From Chitinophagaceae bacterium (GTDB lineage: Bacteria > Bacteroidota > Bacteroidia > Chitinophagales > Chitinophagaceae), in assembly GCA_016786885.1 (NCBI GenBank), contig JAEUVO010000067.1:62001-126000 (forward strand): 64,000 bases of DNA. The letters run 5' to 3'. Below, piece by piece: positions 1 to 8,598 of the stretch. The translations under genes were made by a program, and so were the position numbers. Each line of letters opens with the position of its first letter. Position 1 is the stretch's first letter. The notes beneath the pieces were generated by a model. That model made no database searches. It worked only from the letters and a program-made list of their open reading frames with translations, and had not been told where the DNA came from.

Positions 1-288
1 TTCATTTAGTTTACTCTGACGCAGAAACCTTCCTACTGCAGTTATGCGGGGATCTTTTCTAACCGTTACATCACCATGTCCCATATTTGGACTATTCTTA
101 AGCATTGTGGCGAATTTCCAAATGCGGAATATTCTATTCTTGTACCCGACCCGCTCCTGCCGGAAGAAAACTTCATGTTCCCCGGTAAGTAATAATAAAA
201 TAACTATTGGAATAAATACCGGCAGCAATAGCAGTATTGCGATCAGCGAAAACAGGATGTCAAAAAAACGCTTAATGATTCTGTACAT
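1..288 (-). CDS. PglC/WcaJ-type initiating sugar transferase (partial, N-terminal 96 residues)
   Basis: An open frame runs off the left edge of the window. The ATG is at 288 and 96 codons are visible. The N-terminus MYRIIKRFFDILFSLIAI leads into a hydrophobic membrane segment (about residues 8-36). Then come RQERVGYKNRIFRIWKFATM and DPRITAVGRFLRQSKLNE, both hallmarks of the bacterial sugar transferase family (polyprenyl-phosphate phosphoglycosyl transferases). The family loads the first sugar-1-phosphate onto undecaprenyl phosphate at the inner membrane. The gene starts 5 nt after the aminotransferase stop and closes the polysaccharide operon seen here. A short PglC-like protein lacking WcaJ's N-terminal membrane domains is likely, since the conserved region begins near residue 1. 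The catalytic Asp-Glu region lies outside the window. Confidence 0.88.
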   Translation of the reverse strand, partial: MYRIIKRFFDILFSLIAILLLLPVFIPIVILLLLTGEHEVFFRQERVGYKNRIFRIWKFATMLKNSPNMGHGDVTVRKDPRITAVGRFLRQSKLNE

Positions 289-293
289 AATAA

Positions 294-1442
294 CTACCCT
301 ATGGCTTCTTTAATTTCTTTTACTACAATAGCTAATTCTTCATTTGTAATACTGGTAGAACTGGGAATACTAAGACAAGTATTATAAATATAATCTGAAT
401 TATCGCTTCGCTGTATATAGACACAACCTTTATACATCGGTAATTTATTCATGGGCATCCAGAAACGGCGACTCAATATCTTATTTGCATTCAGATGGTC
501 CAATAATTGCTTTTGTTTGTCTGTCTGAATTGTAAATAGCCAGCCATTGGTTTCCACATCAGTTAATTCCTTTTGAAAACGAATATCAGCCACACCAGTT
601 AATTCCTTTTTATAAAAAGCTACACATTCCTTCTTTCTCTTAATAAATGAAGGGAGCAGCTCCATTTGGCCTACTCCAATGGCCGCCAAAACATTTACCA
701 ACCGGTAATTATAGCCCACTTCATCATGGTAATATTCATCAGGGCTTGCTTTTGCTGTTGTTGTCAGGTGTTTTGCATGTTTAGCCAGCGTTTCATCATC
801 AGTAACGATCACACCCCCACCGCCAGTAGAAATAATTTTATTGCCATTAAAGCTAAAACAGGCCAGCGGACTGAAAGTACCGGCACTTTTCCCTTTGTAA
901 GTGGTACCCAGTGCCTCTGTTGAGTCTTCAACAATTGGCAACGGGTATTTTTTTGCAATAGATAAGAACCTGTCCATATCACACATATTACCAAGAATAT
1001 GTACTGGCATGATAGCACCTATTCTGCGGCCATCTTTGATATAAATGAGATCTCCGTTCTTTTCATCTGTCTCATTCTCCAGGAATTCTTCCAGCAAATC
1101 GAGATCCATTTGCCATAAGTCCGGATCTGCATCAATCAACAAGGGTTCTGCGCCAAGGTATTTGATAGAATTAGCTGAAGCTACAAAAGTGAGATTGGGT
1201 AAAATAACATAATCATCCTCCTTAACGCCACTAAGCAATAAGGAGATATGTAATGCTGCCGTTCCATTAACAGCTGCTACACCATATTTGGCACCGGCAA
1301 AACCAGCAACCATTTCCTCAAACTGTGTAACATAAGAACCTACAGAAGAAATCCAACCGGTATCCAAACAATCTTTTACATATTTCCATTCATTTCCGGC
1401 TATATTGGGAACACTTAAGGGGATAAATTTATCATTACTCAT
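294..1442 (-). CDS. DegT/LegC-family PLP-dependent sugar aminotransferase
   Basis: The 382-residue protein has the DegT/DnrJ/EryC1 fold throughout. The PLP-binding Asp is in VEDSTEALG (D173) and the Schiff-base Lys in FNGNKIISTGGGG (K202). The N-terminus PLSVPNIAGNEWKYVKDCLDTGWIS fits the LegC/PglE group, which transfers an amino group from glutamate to C4 of UDP-4-keto-6-deoxy sugars. It overlaps the upstream SDR gene by 8 nt and is followed by the sugar transferase, so it probably makes the amino sugar used in the first or a branch unit. A 4,6-dehydratase of the PglF/LegB type is not visible here. It could instead use the dTDP-4-keto sugar from RfbB. Substrate is inferred; family is firm. 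Confidence 0.85.
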   Translation of the reverse strand: MSNDKFIPLSVPNIAGNEWKYVKDCLDTGWISSVGSYVTQFEEMVAGFAGAKYGVAAVNGTAALHISLLLSGVKEDDYVILPNLTFVASANSIKYLGAEPLLIDADPDLWQMDLDLLEEFLENETDEKNGDLIYIKDGRRIGAIMPVHILGNMCDMDRFLSIAKKYPLPIVEDSTEALGTTYKGKSAGTFSPLACFSFNGNKIISTGGGGVIVTDDETLAKHAKHLTTTAKASPDEYYHDEVGYNYRLVNVLAAIGVGQMELLPSFIKRKKECVAFYKKELTGVADIRFQKELTDVETNGWLFTIQTDKQKQLLDHLNANKILSRRFWMPMNKLPMYKGCVYIQRSDNSDYIYNTCLSIPSSTSITNEELAIVVKEIKEAIG

Positions 1443-2430
1443 AAACTAATTTTCCAGATTCAAGATATTGGTTATACCATTCAACCGTATTTTTTAACCC
1501 TTCTTTCCACATTACTTTAGGTTCGAACCCTAATTGCTTCCTTGCTTTGCTGATATCGGGGCAACGACGGGAAACAGAACCGGGATAAGTAGGTGCATTT
1601 TCAAAAGATCCTTTGAAATCCATCAATTCACCGGCATAATGAATCAGTTCACCAATTGTAATCTCATCCTGTGTACCGATATGATATATCTGGCCATTTG
1701 TATTAGGTTGCTCCATAGCCAGTACGGTTCCTTCTACCGCATCAGTAATATAACAAAAAGCTCTTGTCTGGTCATGCCCGTAAACTTTGAATGGTTCTTC
1801 TCCCTTTCTATAACGAACCACCAGGTGAGGAATCACATGTTTGAAACCCATTCTCGGGCCATACACATTATGATAACGGACAATCGTTGTTTCAAAGCCA
1901 AGTATCCGTGCATAGTTAAGAAAACCTGATTCACCCAGCATTTTTGTAACCGCATAGGTAAACCTTGGATGCCCGATATCCTGTATACATAAGGGTACTT
2001 CTTCCGGTGTAGGTGTTACATATCCAAATGCCTCAATCGTTCCTGCATAACATTCACTGGTAGAGGTAAATAATACTTTCCCGATTTTAGATCGACGTAC
2101 CCATTCCAATGTATTAAAGATCAAAGCTGTATTGATGCGGATGATCTCATGCGGAATAGAATTGGCATTATCAACCCCTACAACAGAAGCCAGCATATAT
2201 ACCTGGTCATAGGCTTCATCCAGCTTATTGAAAGTTACAGGATCTGTAAAATCGCCAGGTACAACCGTGATATTATGCTTGCTGACCAGTTCTGTAAAAT
2301 AATCATCCTGCTTACCTCTTGCAAAATTATCGGCGATGGTCAGTTTGTAATCCCTGTTCTCCGCCAGGTACTTTGTGATATTAAAACCGATGAATCCGGC
2401 ACCACCTAATAACAATACATTCTTACTCAT
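1435..2430 (-). CDS. NAD-dependent epimerase/dehydratase (extended SDR)
   Basis: 331 residues. GGAGFIG (9-15) is the NAD-binding motif, TSTSECY (about 122-128) holds the catalytic Ser/Thr, and YAVTK (Y159, K163) is the SDR catalytic pair. RYHNVYGPRMG and the C-terminal GFEPKVMWKEGL are typical of nucleotide-sugar SDRs. It resembles the UDP-glucuronate decarboxylase/epimerase branch, but I cannot fix the reaction (4-epimerisation, decarboxylation or dehydration). It lies between a nucleotide-sugar dehydrogenase and a sugar aminotransferase, so a sugar-acid or 4-keto substrate is plausible. The ATG is at 2430; the 3' end overlaps the next gene by 8 nt, indicating co-translation. Confidence 0.83.
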   Translation of the reverse strand: MSKNVLLLGGAGFIGFNITKYLAENRDYKLTIADNFARGKQDDYFTELVSKHNITVVPGDFTDPVTFNKLDEAYDQVYMLASVVGVDNANSIPHEIIRINTALIFNTLEWVRRSKIGKVLFTSTSECYAGTIEAFGYVTPTPEEVPLCIQDIGHPRFTYAVTKMLGESGFLNYARILGFETTIVRYHNVYGPRMGFKHVIPHLVVRYRKGEEPFKVYGHDQTRAFCYITDAVEGTVLAMEQPNTNGQIYHIGTQDEITIGELIHYAGELMDFKGSFENAPTYPGSVSRRCPDISKARKQLGFEPKVMWKEGLKNTVEWYNQYLESGKLVYE

Positions 2431-2450
2431 GAAATAGTTTTCTTTAAAAT

Positions 2451-3965
2451 TTATAAATCCCCGCGGCCAATTACTTTTACTGTATGTTTTTCGGACAATG
2501 ATCTTATCTCCTCATTAGTCAGTACACCAATCGTATCGTAAACCACACAAGAAGGTTGTTGTTTTATTTTTTCAATCAGGGAACTGTTATTCCTGTAGTC
2601 TTTATGCCCGGTAGTTATTACTATCACATCATAAGATTGCTGTAACAGTTCTTCAATATTCTGATTGACCAAAATATCTTTTTCCTCCCAATACTTTACA
2701 TGCGGATCATGCAAAGCGATCTCACAGCCTTCTATTTCCAGCTGGTCATAAAAACCTTCCACTGGTGTATACCGGGTATCACCTACATCATTCAGGTAAC
2801 TTACTCCCAGCAACAGTACTTTCTTTCCTTCCAGTGAACCATTATATTGTGACTGCAGATACTCAAAAGCATATAATGGCATTTTATCATTTATGTGAAC
2901 CCCCTTTTCGCTTTGTCCCAGCTTTTCATCACTGCCAAATAAGTTCATTCTTGCCCAGCTTGCCAATAATGGGTCTTTTGTTAAACAATAACCTCCTACC
3001 CCCAAACCAGGTAACATAATATTCTTATGAGTAGGCCGCATACGGATAGCATTCACCACTTCGTAAATATCAACACCAGCTTCTTCAGCAAAACGGCTCC
3101 ATTCCACCATAAAGGCGATATTCATCGCACGGAAAGAATTTTCCAGCACCTTTGCCATCTCCGTAGCATTTGTATTGCCCAGTTTTGTCAACGGATACTC
3201 ATCTGTCCGAATAACAGTTCGTAAAAAAGTTTCTACTGCTTCAGCACTTTTATCATCGGTACCTGCAAACACCCGGTAAAAGTTTTGGATAGAGTCAATA
3301 TATTTTGGTCCCGGCATCACTCTTTCATATGAATGCCCCACTTTTATTTTATCCGTAGCCAATCCTCTTTTTGCCAGATTTTCTTCCAGAATTGGTCTTA
3401 CAATTTTTTGTGCTGTTCCCGGCGGCACTGTTGTTTCTACCAGCACCAATACATCTTCTTTACAATTATTTCCAATCGCTTCAATAGCCTTTCTAAATGG
3501 CGTCATATCTACATTATAACCTTCCAAATCCTTATTAGCAGCCGACTTCTTCTGCACATCCAGGTTAATATCCACCACTACTACATCAGCTTTGCTGTAA
3601 GCATAGCTATCGTAAGTAGCATAATAGTTCTTTTTCTTTAATGCGTTTTGATAATACTGCTCAATCTTAGGATCGCTGGCTATTACAGGGAAAACTCCTT
3701 CGCTAATTGATCGGATCTTCCAGTAAGAACCGGGTGTTGGCAGATCAATACCAATTACAGCATACTCTTCCGTAAGCGCATTAGCCACTACCAGTCCCAT
3801 GACAGAGCCCACAAACCCCAATCCCTGTACCACTATCACTTTTTTGCCCGGATGTAATGCAATGAAAGCATCAATTCCTGCTTTATCATCCAGTACAGAG
3901 GGAATGTCGTACTCCTTTCCGGTAACAGGGCTTTTAGAAATTTTGTTAATTGTATCTGTTGTCAT
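2451..3965 (-). CDS. UDP-glucose/GDP-mannose dehydrogenase family nucleotide-sugar dehydrogenase
   Basis: 504 residues from the ATG at 3965. A GTG one codon upstream is possible, but the ATG forms a TGATG junction with the upstream stop. QGLGFVG (about 47-53) is the NAD Rossmann loop, and GLGVGGYCLTKDP carries the catalytic Cys327. The middle substrate-helix domain and C-terminal UDP-binding domain are complete. Such enzymes oxidise C6 of NDP-hexoses to uronic acids in two steps. About 45 extra N-terminal residues precede the Rossmann fold, making it longer than the usual 430. It is clearly distinct from the second dehydrogenase at 27.6-28.9 kb, so a different substrate (for example UDP-HexNAc) is likely but unproven. 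Confidence 0.85.
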   Translation of the reverse strand: MTTDTINKISKSPVTGKEYDIPSVLDDKAGIDAFIALHPGKKVIVVQGLGFVGSVMGLVVANALTEEYAVIGIDLPTPGSYWKIRSISEGVFPVIASDPKIEQYYQNALKKKNYYATYDSYAYSKADVVVVDINLDVQKKSAANKDLEGYNVDMTPFRKAIEAIGNNCKEDVLVLVETTVPPGTAQKIVRPILEENLAKRGLATDKIKVGHSYERVMPGPKYIDSIQNFYRVFAGTDDKSAEAVETFLRTVIRTDEYPLTKLGNTNATEMAKVLENSFRAMNIAFMVEWSRFAEEAGVDIYEVVNAIRMRPTHKNIMLPGLGVGGYCLTKDPLLASWARMNLFGSDEKLGQSEKGVHINDKMPLYAFEYLQSQYNGSLEGKKVLLLGVSYLNDVGDTRYTPVEGFYDQLEIEGCEIALHDPHVKYWEEKDILVNQNIEELLQQSYDVIVITTGHKDYRNNSSLIEKIKQQPSCVVYDTIGVLTNEEIRSLSEKHTVKVIGRGDL

Positions 3966-4648
3966 CACTTATTTGCTGCTTGTAGTTTAAAAATATGGTT
4001 ACCTATCTTGGTAAAGGCCCACGGTGTTTTATAAGTCGTTGCTTTTATCCGCCTTTCAATCTCTTGTTCGGTCATATCCGGCGTGATAGTACAAAGCTCA
4101 TCCAATTGCCTTCTGGTGTATGGTTTTCTTTTCCACTGCTCGTTAGTAACTGGTAATGGTTTGCCTTCTAACACACAATTCATCACCTCATAAAAACTTT
4201 CTTCGATCAATTTGTAACAATGCTGTGTTACACTATAAACTGTATCATCAGCCTTGATGGGAAATCTTTTTACCTGGATAATATTGCCTGAGTCAACAGT
4301 GGCATTCATATGATGGCAGGTAATACCATATTCCTTTTCGTTATTGTAAATGGCAAAATTGGTACAGCCTGTTCCGGGATATTCCGGGCTACCTGGATGG
4401 AAATTAATAGCCGCCATTCGGGCTTCAGACAATAAAGATGCAGGATAAATCCATGATGAAATAAAAGAGATCAGGATATCTCCCTCCCAGTTGAGTACTT
4501 CGCCGGGTAGTTCATCTTTTCTCCCACCCTCAAAAACAAGGTGATGCCTGAAATTTTTTATCACAAAAGCTGCCGCCCGTTGGGCATATTCATTATCCTT
4601 TTTGCAGAGGAACAAAATGCGGAGATCCTTCGGGTTTACTGGTTTCAC
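3965..4648 (-). CDS. Sugar N-formyltransferase-like protein (formyl_trans_N family)
   Basis: 227 residues starting at GTG 4648; I found no better ATG. The 10-formyltetrahydrofolate-dependent catalytic triad is visible: N82 and H84 in INFHPGSPEYPGTGC and D119 in ATVDSGNI. Residues 180-227 form a small C-terminal extension. Families with this triad formylate Met-tRNA, GAR or amino sugars (VioF, QdtF, FdtF). At 227 residues, inside a polysaccharide locus beside a sugar aminotransferase, N-formylation of a 4-amino sugar is the best reading (inference). Its stop overlaps the dehydrogenase ATG by one base. It lies just downstream of a terminator and a candidate -7 box, so it probably starts its own transcription unit. 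Confidence 0.82.
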   Translation of the reverse strand: MKPVNPKDLRILFLCKKDNEYAQRAAAFVIKNFRHHLVFEGGRKDELPGEVLNWEGDILISFISSWIYPASLLSEARMAAINFHPGSPEYPGTGCTNFAIYNNEKEYGITCHHMNATVDSGNIIQVKRFPIKADDTVYSVTQHCYKLIEESFYEVMNCVLEGKPLPVTNEQWKRKPYTRRQLDELCTITPDMTEQEIERRIKATTYKTPWAFTKIGNHIFKLQAANK

Positions 4649-4680
4649 AATAAGAATAATTAGTAGCTTTTTCGAAGAGG

Positions 4681-4688
4681 CAAAGGTA
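4681..4688 (-). promoter_or_regulatory. Candidate Bacteroidota -7 box upstream of the formyltransferase
   Basis: TACCTTTG matches the TAnnTTTG consensus at all fixed positions and lies 33 nt upstream of the GTG start, between the terminator at 4755-4782 and the gene. No clear TTTG -33 element is present at 19-21 nt spacing, so support is partial. Position after a terminator makes a promoter here functionally sensible. Confidence 0.4.
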
Positions 4689-4754
4689 TTGATAATTAGC
4701 CATATAACTTGAATCTGTGGTCAATTTTGAAACGGTTATTCTCCCTTATTCACA

Positions 4755-4782
4755 ATAAAAAAACCCGGTGATAAACCGGGTT
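4755..4782 (-). terminator. Rho-independent terminator after the NeuD-like acetyltransferase
   Basis: On the minus strand a perfect 7-bp stem (AACCCGG / CCGGGTT) with a 7-nt loop is followed by a run of T. It lies 27-55 nt downstream of the acetyltransferase stop. This is the only clear intrinsic terminator I see inside the 35-kb polysaccharide locus, and it divides the locus into a long upstream unit and a five-gene downstream unit. Confidence 0.8.
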
Positions 4783-4809
4783 GTATTCAACATTAATTAT
4801 TGACAATTA

Positions 4810-5469
4810 TTAAGCAGCAACCAATTTGCGGGCCGGCTTTTTGACAAGGTTGCGGGCAGGATTTCCAACCACTGTCGCACCATTTGGAATGTCTTTAACC
4901 ACCACGGTGCCGGCACCAATAGTAACATTATCGCCGATAATGATACCCTGTCTGATCACAGCATTAGCTCCTATAAAAGTATTACGGCCTACTTTGACAT
5001 TTCCGCACAACACAGCACCCGGCGCAATATGTGTAAAGTCACCGATGATACATTCATGATCAATACTGGTAGAAGTATTGCAAATAACCCCCCGGCCAAT
5101 TTCTACTAATGGATTCAATGTTGCGTTAGCTGCAATCATGATACCATCTCCCATTTTTACGGATGATGAAATAACCGCACTTGGGTGAATAGCATTGATG
5201 GGATTACCAAGATATTGGCTAAGATTTGTATGAATTTTCTCACGGATACCATTATGTCCCACACAGGCAAAAAAATCGAACTTTTTCAGCTTATTGATAA
5301 CATCGCTTTCTTTTCCGAGATATTGTAAATGATAAGGATTAAATTCCTTCTCTTCCTGGTCGCAATAAGCAGTAACGAGGCGACCTGCACTTAAGAGGAT
5401 GTCTATAATGACGTAGGCATGACCCGAATAGCCGACAATGGCCACTGGTTTTTTCAATGTGGTTTTCAT
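4810..5469 (-). CDS. NeuD/PglD-family sugar O/N-acyltransferase
   Basis: 219 residues. An N-terminal Rossmann-like domain (VAIVGYSGHAYVIIDIL, 8-24) precedes a left-handed beta-helix of hexapeptide repeats from about residue 92. The PglD-type catalytic His is in STSIDHECIIGDF (H138), followed by THIAPGAVLCGN. PglD N-acetylates the C4 amine of UDP-4-amino sugars; NeuD O-acetylates sialic acid. With a LegC/PglE-type aminotransferase and a PglC-type transferase downstream, N-acetylation of a bacillosamine-like sugar is the favoured inference. It has its own well-formed promoter (5490-5520) and terminator (4755-4782), so it may be expressed alone as well as by read-through. Confidence 0.87.
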   Translation of the reverse strand: MKTTLKKPVAIVGYSGHAYVIIDILLSAGRLVTAYCDQEEKEFNPYHLQYLGKESDVINKLKKFDFFACVGHNGIREKIHTNLSQYLGNPINAIHPSAVISSSVKMGDGIMIAANATLNPLVEIGRGVICNTSTSIDHECIIGDFTHIAPGAVLCGNVKVGRNTFIGANAVIRQGIIIGDNVTIGAGTVVVKDIPNGATVVGNPARNLVKKPARKLVAA

Positions 5470-5489
5470 TGATTTGGATTTTGGATGAG

Positions 5490-5520
5490 CTAAAATAAAA
5501 ACACATCCATGGTTTCCAAA
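5490..5520 (-). promoter_or_regulatory. Bacteroidota-type promoter (-33 TTTG, 19-nt spacer, -7 TATTTTAG)
   Basis: On the minus strand, TTTG (5520-5517) is separated by exactly 19 nt from TATTTTAG (5497-5490), which matches TAnnTTTG at all but one fixed base. The -7 box ends 20 nt before the acetyltransferase ATG. This is the best complete -33/-7 pair I found in the window. Confidence 0.55.
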
Positions 5521-5598
5521 ACAATTGGCAAGCTAAAAGGGGAAATCAGGTACTAGTACTTTTACGGAGTTCGTAGTTTTCCGATTAAAGGCGGGAAT

Positions 5599-6756
5599 TT
5601 ATTGTGCAGCAAGCAGTTCCAAATACTTTTTCCTGAGCAGAGAGTGGACTTTGGGCTGATCAAAATATTGTTCGATATGATGGCGCAGGGTCTTTGCATA
5701 CTGTTGCAAGACAAGAGGATTATTCAATGCATATTGCATTTGCTGAAAAAGTTCTTCTTCGTTTTTTACTTCAAATATCAACCCTGTTGATAAATGCTCC
5801 ACGATGTCAATATTACCATCTATACGGGAACATATAACAGGGCATCCCATAGTGCCTGCCTGCAGCAATACATTGGGAAACCCTTCCCGATGCGAAGGAT
5901 GCACCAGTGCAAAGGATAAATGCATAAAATATTCCACCGCATCACTCCAGCCAGCCATGATCACAGCAGGGTGTGTCTGTATCAGTTGCCTTGCTTCGTC
6001 ACTTACGGGGTCTACATAGTCTTCAAAAGCGCCAACCAACACCAGCCTGGTATCCGGATTTGCTGAATGAATTCTTACAAAAGCATTCAGTAACTCGTCC
6101 ATTCCCTTATCGTGTACAATACGGCCTACTGACAAAAAATATTTTAGCAAAGGATCATACTTTATAAGTTTCTTTATTCCTTCCAGCTTATCCTCATTTA
6201 AAACCTTTGTTGAATAACGAAGAAGACTAACACCGTTACTTGAGCCATGTCCTATCACTTCAAGCTTTTTGTCATTGACCAGTTTATTTTTTTTTACATA
6301 TCTCTCCAGCGAAAAACTGTTTGGCCATACATGTGTTGCTGCCTTACCTGTAAGCCTTTCCATGGCGATCAAAACTTTACGGCTAACTCCTTTGGTTGTT
6401 ACAAAACGGAGGCCGGCTATTGTATGTATCCGGATCTTTACACCAGCAAACCTGGCAGCCAGCATAGCCAGCAATCCGGCTTTAGGGGTATGTGAATGCA
6501 CAATATCCGGTTTCTCCTTTTTGAAGAACCGGTATAATAACCATAAGCAGCGAAGATCTCCAAACGGCGTCATCCGCCGTGTCATTGGTATAATATGATG
6601 CCGGCATTGCTCATTGGTCTTGACTGTTTCCAGCTCTGTTCCATCACTGCTTACCATTACCACTTCAAATCCGTTCTCATTCATGTAACGCATCTGACCC
6701 CTCAGTAAAACATTGAGTGAAATGGGAGCAGTGGTAATACGGATCAGTTTAGGCAT
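5599..6756 (-). CDS. Glycosyltransferase family 4 protein
   Basis: 385 residues with the GT-B two-domain layout. The N-terminal acceptor domain begins MPKLIRITTAPISLNVLLRGQMRYM and contains DIVHSHTPKAGLLAMLAAR. The C-terminal domain has the donor-binding signature FLSVGRIVHDKGMDELLNAF and the EX7E-type motif in HREGFPNVLLQAG. It acts on the cytoplasmic face of the inner membrane, adding a sugar to the lipid-linked repeat. The start overlaps the asnB 3' end by 8 nt. The closest analogues I recall are GT4 enzymes of the CapM/PglA type, but donor and linkage cannot be read from sequence. Confidence 0.88.
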   Translation of the reverse strand: MPKLIRITTAPISLNVLLRGQMRYMNENGFEVVMVSSDGTELETVKTNEQCRHHIIPMTRRMTPFGDLRCLWLLYRFFKKEKPDIVHSHTPKAGLLAMLAARFAGVKIRIHTIAGLRFVTTKGVSRKVLIAMERLTGKAATHVWPNSFSLERYVKKNKLVNDKKLEVIGHGSSNGVSLLRYSTKVLNEDKLEGIKKLIKYDPLLKYFLSVGRIVHDKGMDELLNAFVRIHSANPDTRLVLVGAFEDYVDPVSDEARQLIQTHPAVIMAGWSDAVEYFMHLSFALVHPSHREGFPNVLLQAGTMGCPVICSRIDGNIDIVEHLSTGLIFEVKNEEELFQQMQYALNNPLVLQQYAKTLRHHIEQYFDQPKVHSLLRKKYLELLAAQ

Positions 6757-8590
6757 TTTTCAGGTAGCATTGTTTGTACCAAACCTCCAGCGCAAATAGT
6801 GTCCAGATCATTTTAGCTCTTTTCTCATCACCGGTTTTGATCTTCCGTTGCCAGAGGCTCTCAAGAAACTGTGGCTGTACAAAGTTTCTGCAATAAGCAT
6901 TAGGTGATAAAATATAAGATGCGATCATATCCTTTAGCTCTCCATCCACCCATTTCTTTAATGGAATTTCAAACCCTCGCTTGGGTTGATTGATCAGCTC
7001 GGATGGCAGGTATTTCTCTGAAAGTCTTCTTAAAAGGTATTTAGTTTGCCCCCCGCTTACCTTATACTTATCCGGCAACGAGGGTATATATTCAAGCAAC
7101 TCTTTTGCAAGCATCGGGCTTCTTCCTTCCAATGAATGCGTCATAGTAGCAATATCCATTTTCACCAGTAAGTTAGATGCCAGTATATGATCAAAATCAA
7201 GGTTCAGTATTTTTTGGAGTCCTGATAAAGATGAACTGTTAATTTCCCGGAAATGATCCTGAATAGGCATCAGCACTGCTTCACTGCCAAACAGGAATTT
7301 CTCATATCCCTCAAACACATCCAGGCAAGATGAAAAATAAGTATGGATACCATTCTTTTGGGCAAAATCCACCAGCCGGTAGGCATAATTGTATTTACTT
7401 TTCTTATCGTGTGAAAGAGGTAACACATGATGCAGCAGTTTGGCAAAATTCTTTACGAAAAAAGATTTCCGGAAAAAATCGTACTTGGCAAATGGAACAT
7501 ACCGCCTGTAACCTCCAAACAGTTCATCACCTCCATCCCCGTTCAGAATTACAGTAAGGTGTTTTTTAGCTGCCTCACTTACATAATAACTGGGGATTAC
7601 CGAGCTGTCAAAAATAGGCTCCCCGTAATTATATAATATCTTTTCAATATCACTTATGAGATGATTAAATGATATTTTAATTTCATGATGTATAGTCTTG
7701 TACCTGTTAGCAACCAGCTTTGCCAGCGGCGCTTCATCATACTCTCCTTCGAAAGAAATAGTAAACGTTTGCAAGGATGGGTTATACTCTTTAGCAATGG
7801 CAGTAACAAGTCCGCTGTCAATACCACCACTTAAGAAAGATCCAACTTCCAGATCCGAAGACTCCACCCGACTGCGGATCGCCTCATGAAGTAGCCTGTC
7901 AGTAGTTTCAAAAGCAGTTTCGAAACCATCTTTGTTCCTTTTCTGGTAAAAAGAATGAATACTCCACCATCTTGTTACGTTAACACTGACATCGCTGAGA
8001 GATACCCGTGCATAGCATCCGGCAGGTAATTCAAAAACATTTTTGTATGGCGTTGCCGGTCTGAAAAAGTAAGCGGCCCGAACATACTGCTGGATGTTAT
8101 TGTCATCGATTTCCAACGGTAATTGATTCCGCAAGGCATTCAGCTCACTGGCAAATACAAAAGACCGTCCATCGGAATAGTAATACAGTGGTTTTTTACC
8201 CGCCCTGTCCCTTGCAATAAATAGTTCATTTTTTGCCCGGTCGAAAATGGCAAAAACAAACATTCCATCAAATTCTTCAAGGCATTGAGCGCCTAGCTTT
8301 TTGTATGCATGCAAAATAGTTTCTGTATCTGAATTGGTTTTACAGCTAAATGCATACTTATTCCTTACCTGCCGGTGATTATATATTTCTCCATTAAAGA
8401 TTATGGTCAGGCCTTCATAATGCTTTGGCTGCCTTCCACCAGCAATATCGAGTATAGATAGCCGGTGATGGTGCAACTGCAGTTTATCTTCTTCAAAAGT
8501 GGTTTGCTCATCCGGTCCACGATGAAAAAGATCCTTCGTTAACAGAGGAATGTTCAACTGGGAATTAACAGAACCTGCGATACCACACAT
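6749..8590 (-). CDS. asnB: Glutamine-dependent asparagine synthase-like amidotransferase (AsnB family)
   Basis: 613 residues. The start MCGIAG exposes Cys2, the Ntn-type glutaminase nucleophile, after Met removal. The glutaminase domain spans about 1-210 (NGEIYNH and FNGEIYN motifs), and the synthetase domain carries the PP-loop FLSGGIDSGLV. In the cell AsnB makes Asn. Homologues inside O-antigen loci (for example WbpS in Pseudomonas aeruginosa) amidate the carboxyl of uronic acids. Here it sits between a membrane protein and a GT4 gene, with several uronate-forming enzymes in the same locus, so sugar amidation is the likely role (inference). A housekeeping AsnB cannot be excluded from this window alone. 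Confidence 0.9.
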   Translation of the reverse strand: MCGIAGSVNSQLNIPLLTKDLFHRGPDEQTTFEEDKLQLHHHRLSILDIAGGRQPKHYEGLTIIFNGEIYNHRQVRNKYAFSCKTNSDTETILHAYKKLGAQCLEEFDGMFVFAIFDRAKNELFIARDRAGKKPLYYYSDGRSFVFASELNALRNQLPLEIDDNNIQQYVRAAYFFRPATPYKNVFELPAGCYARVSLSDVSVNVTRWWSIHSFYQKRNKDGFETAFETTDRLLHEAIRSRVESSDLEVGSFLSGGIDSGLVTAIAKEYNPSLQTFTISFEGEYDEAPLAKLVANRYKTIHHEIKISFNHLISDIEKILYNYGEPIFDSSVIPSYYVSEAAKKHLTVILNGDGGDELFGGYRRYVPFAKYDFFRKSFFVKNFAKLLHHVLPLSHDKKSKYNYAYRLVDFAQKNGIHTYFSSCLDVFEGYEKFLFGSEAVLMPIQDHFREINSSSLSGLQKILNLDFDHILASNLLVKMDIATMTHSLEGRSPMLAKELLEYIPSLPDKYKVSGGQTKYLLRRLSEKYLPSELINQPKRGFEIPLKKWVDGELKDMIASYILSPNAYCRNFVQPQFLESLWQRKIKTGDEKRAKMIWTLFALEVWYKQCYLKNA

Positions 8591-8598
8591 ACAGAAAT

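Noticed and set aside
294..2430. Legionaminic acid pathway (LegB/LegC)
   Set aside because: The aminotransferase resembles LegC, but no LegI synthase, LegG epimerase or CMP-transferase is present in the window, and the SDR is not clearly a LegB dehydratase.
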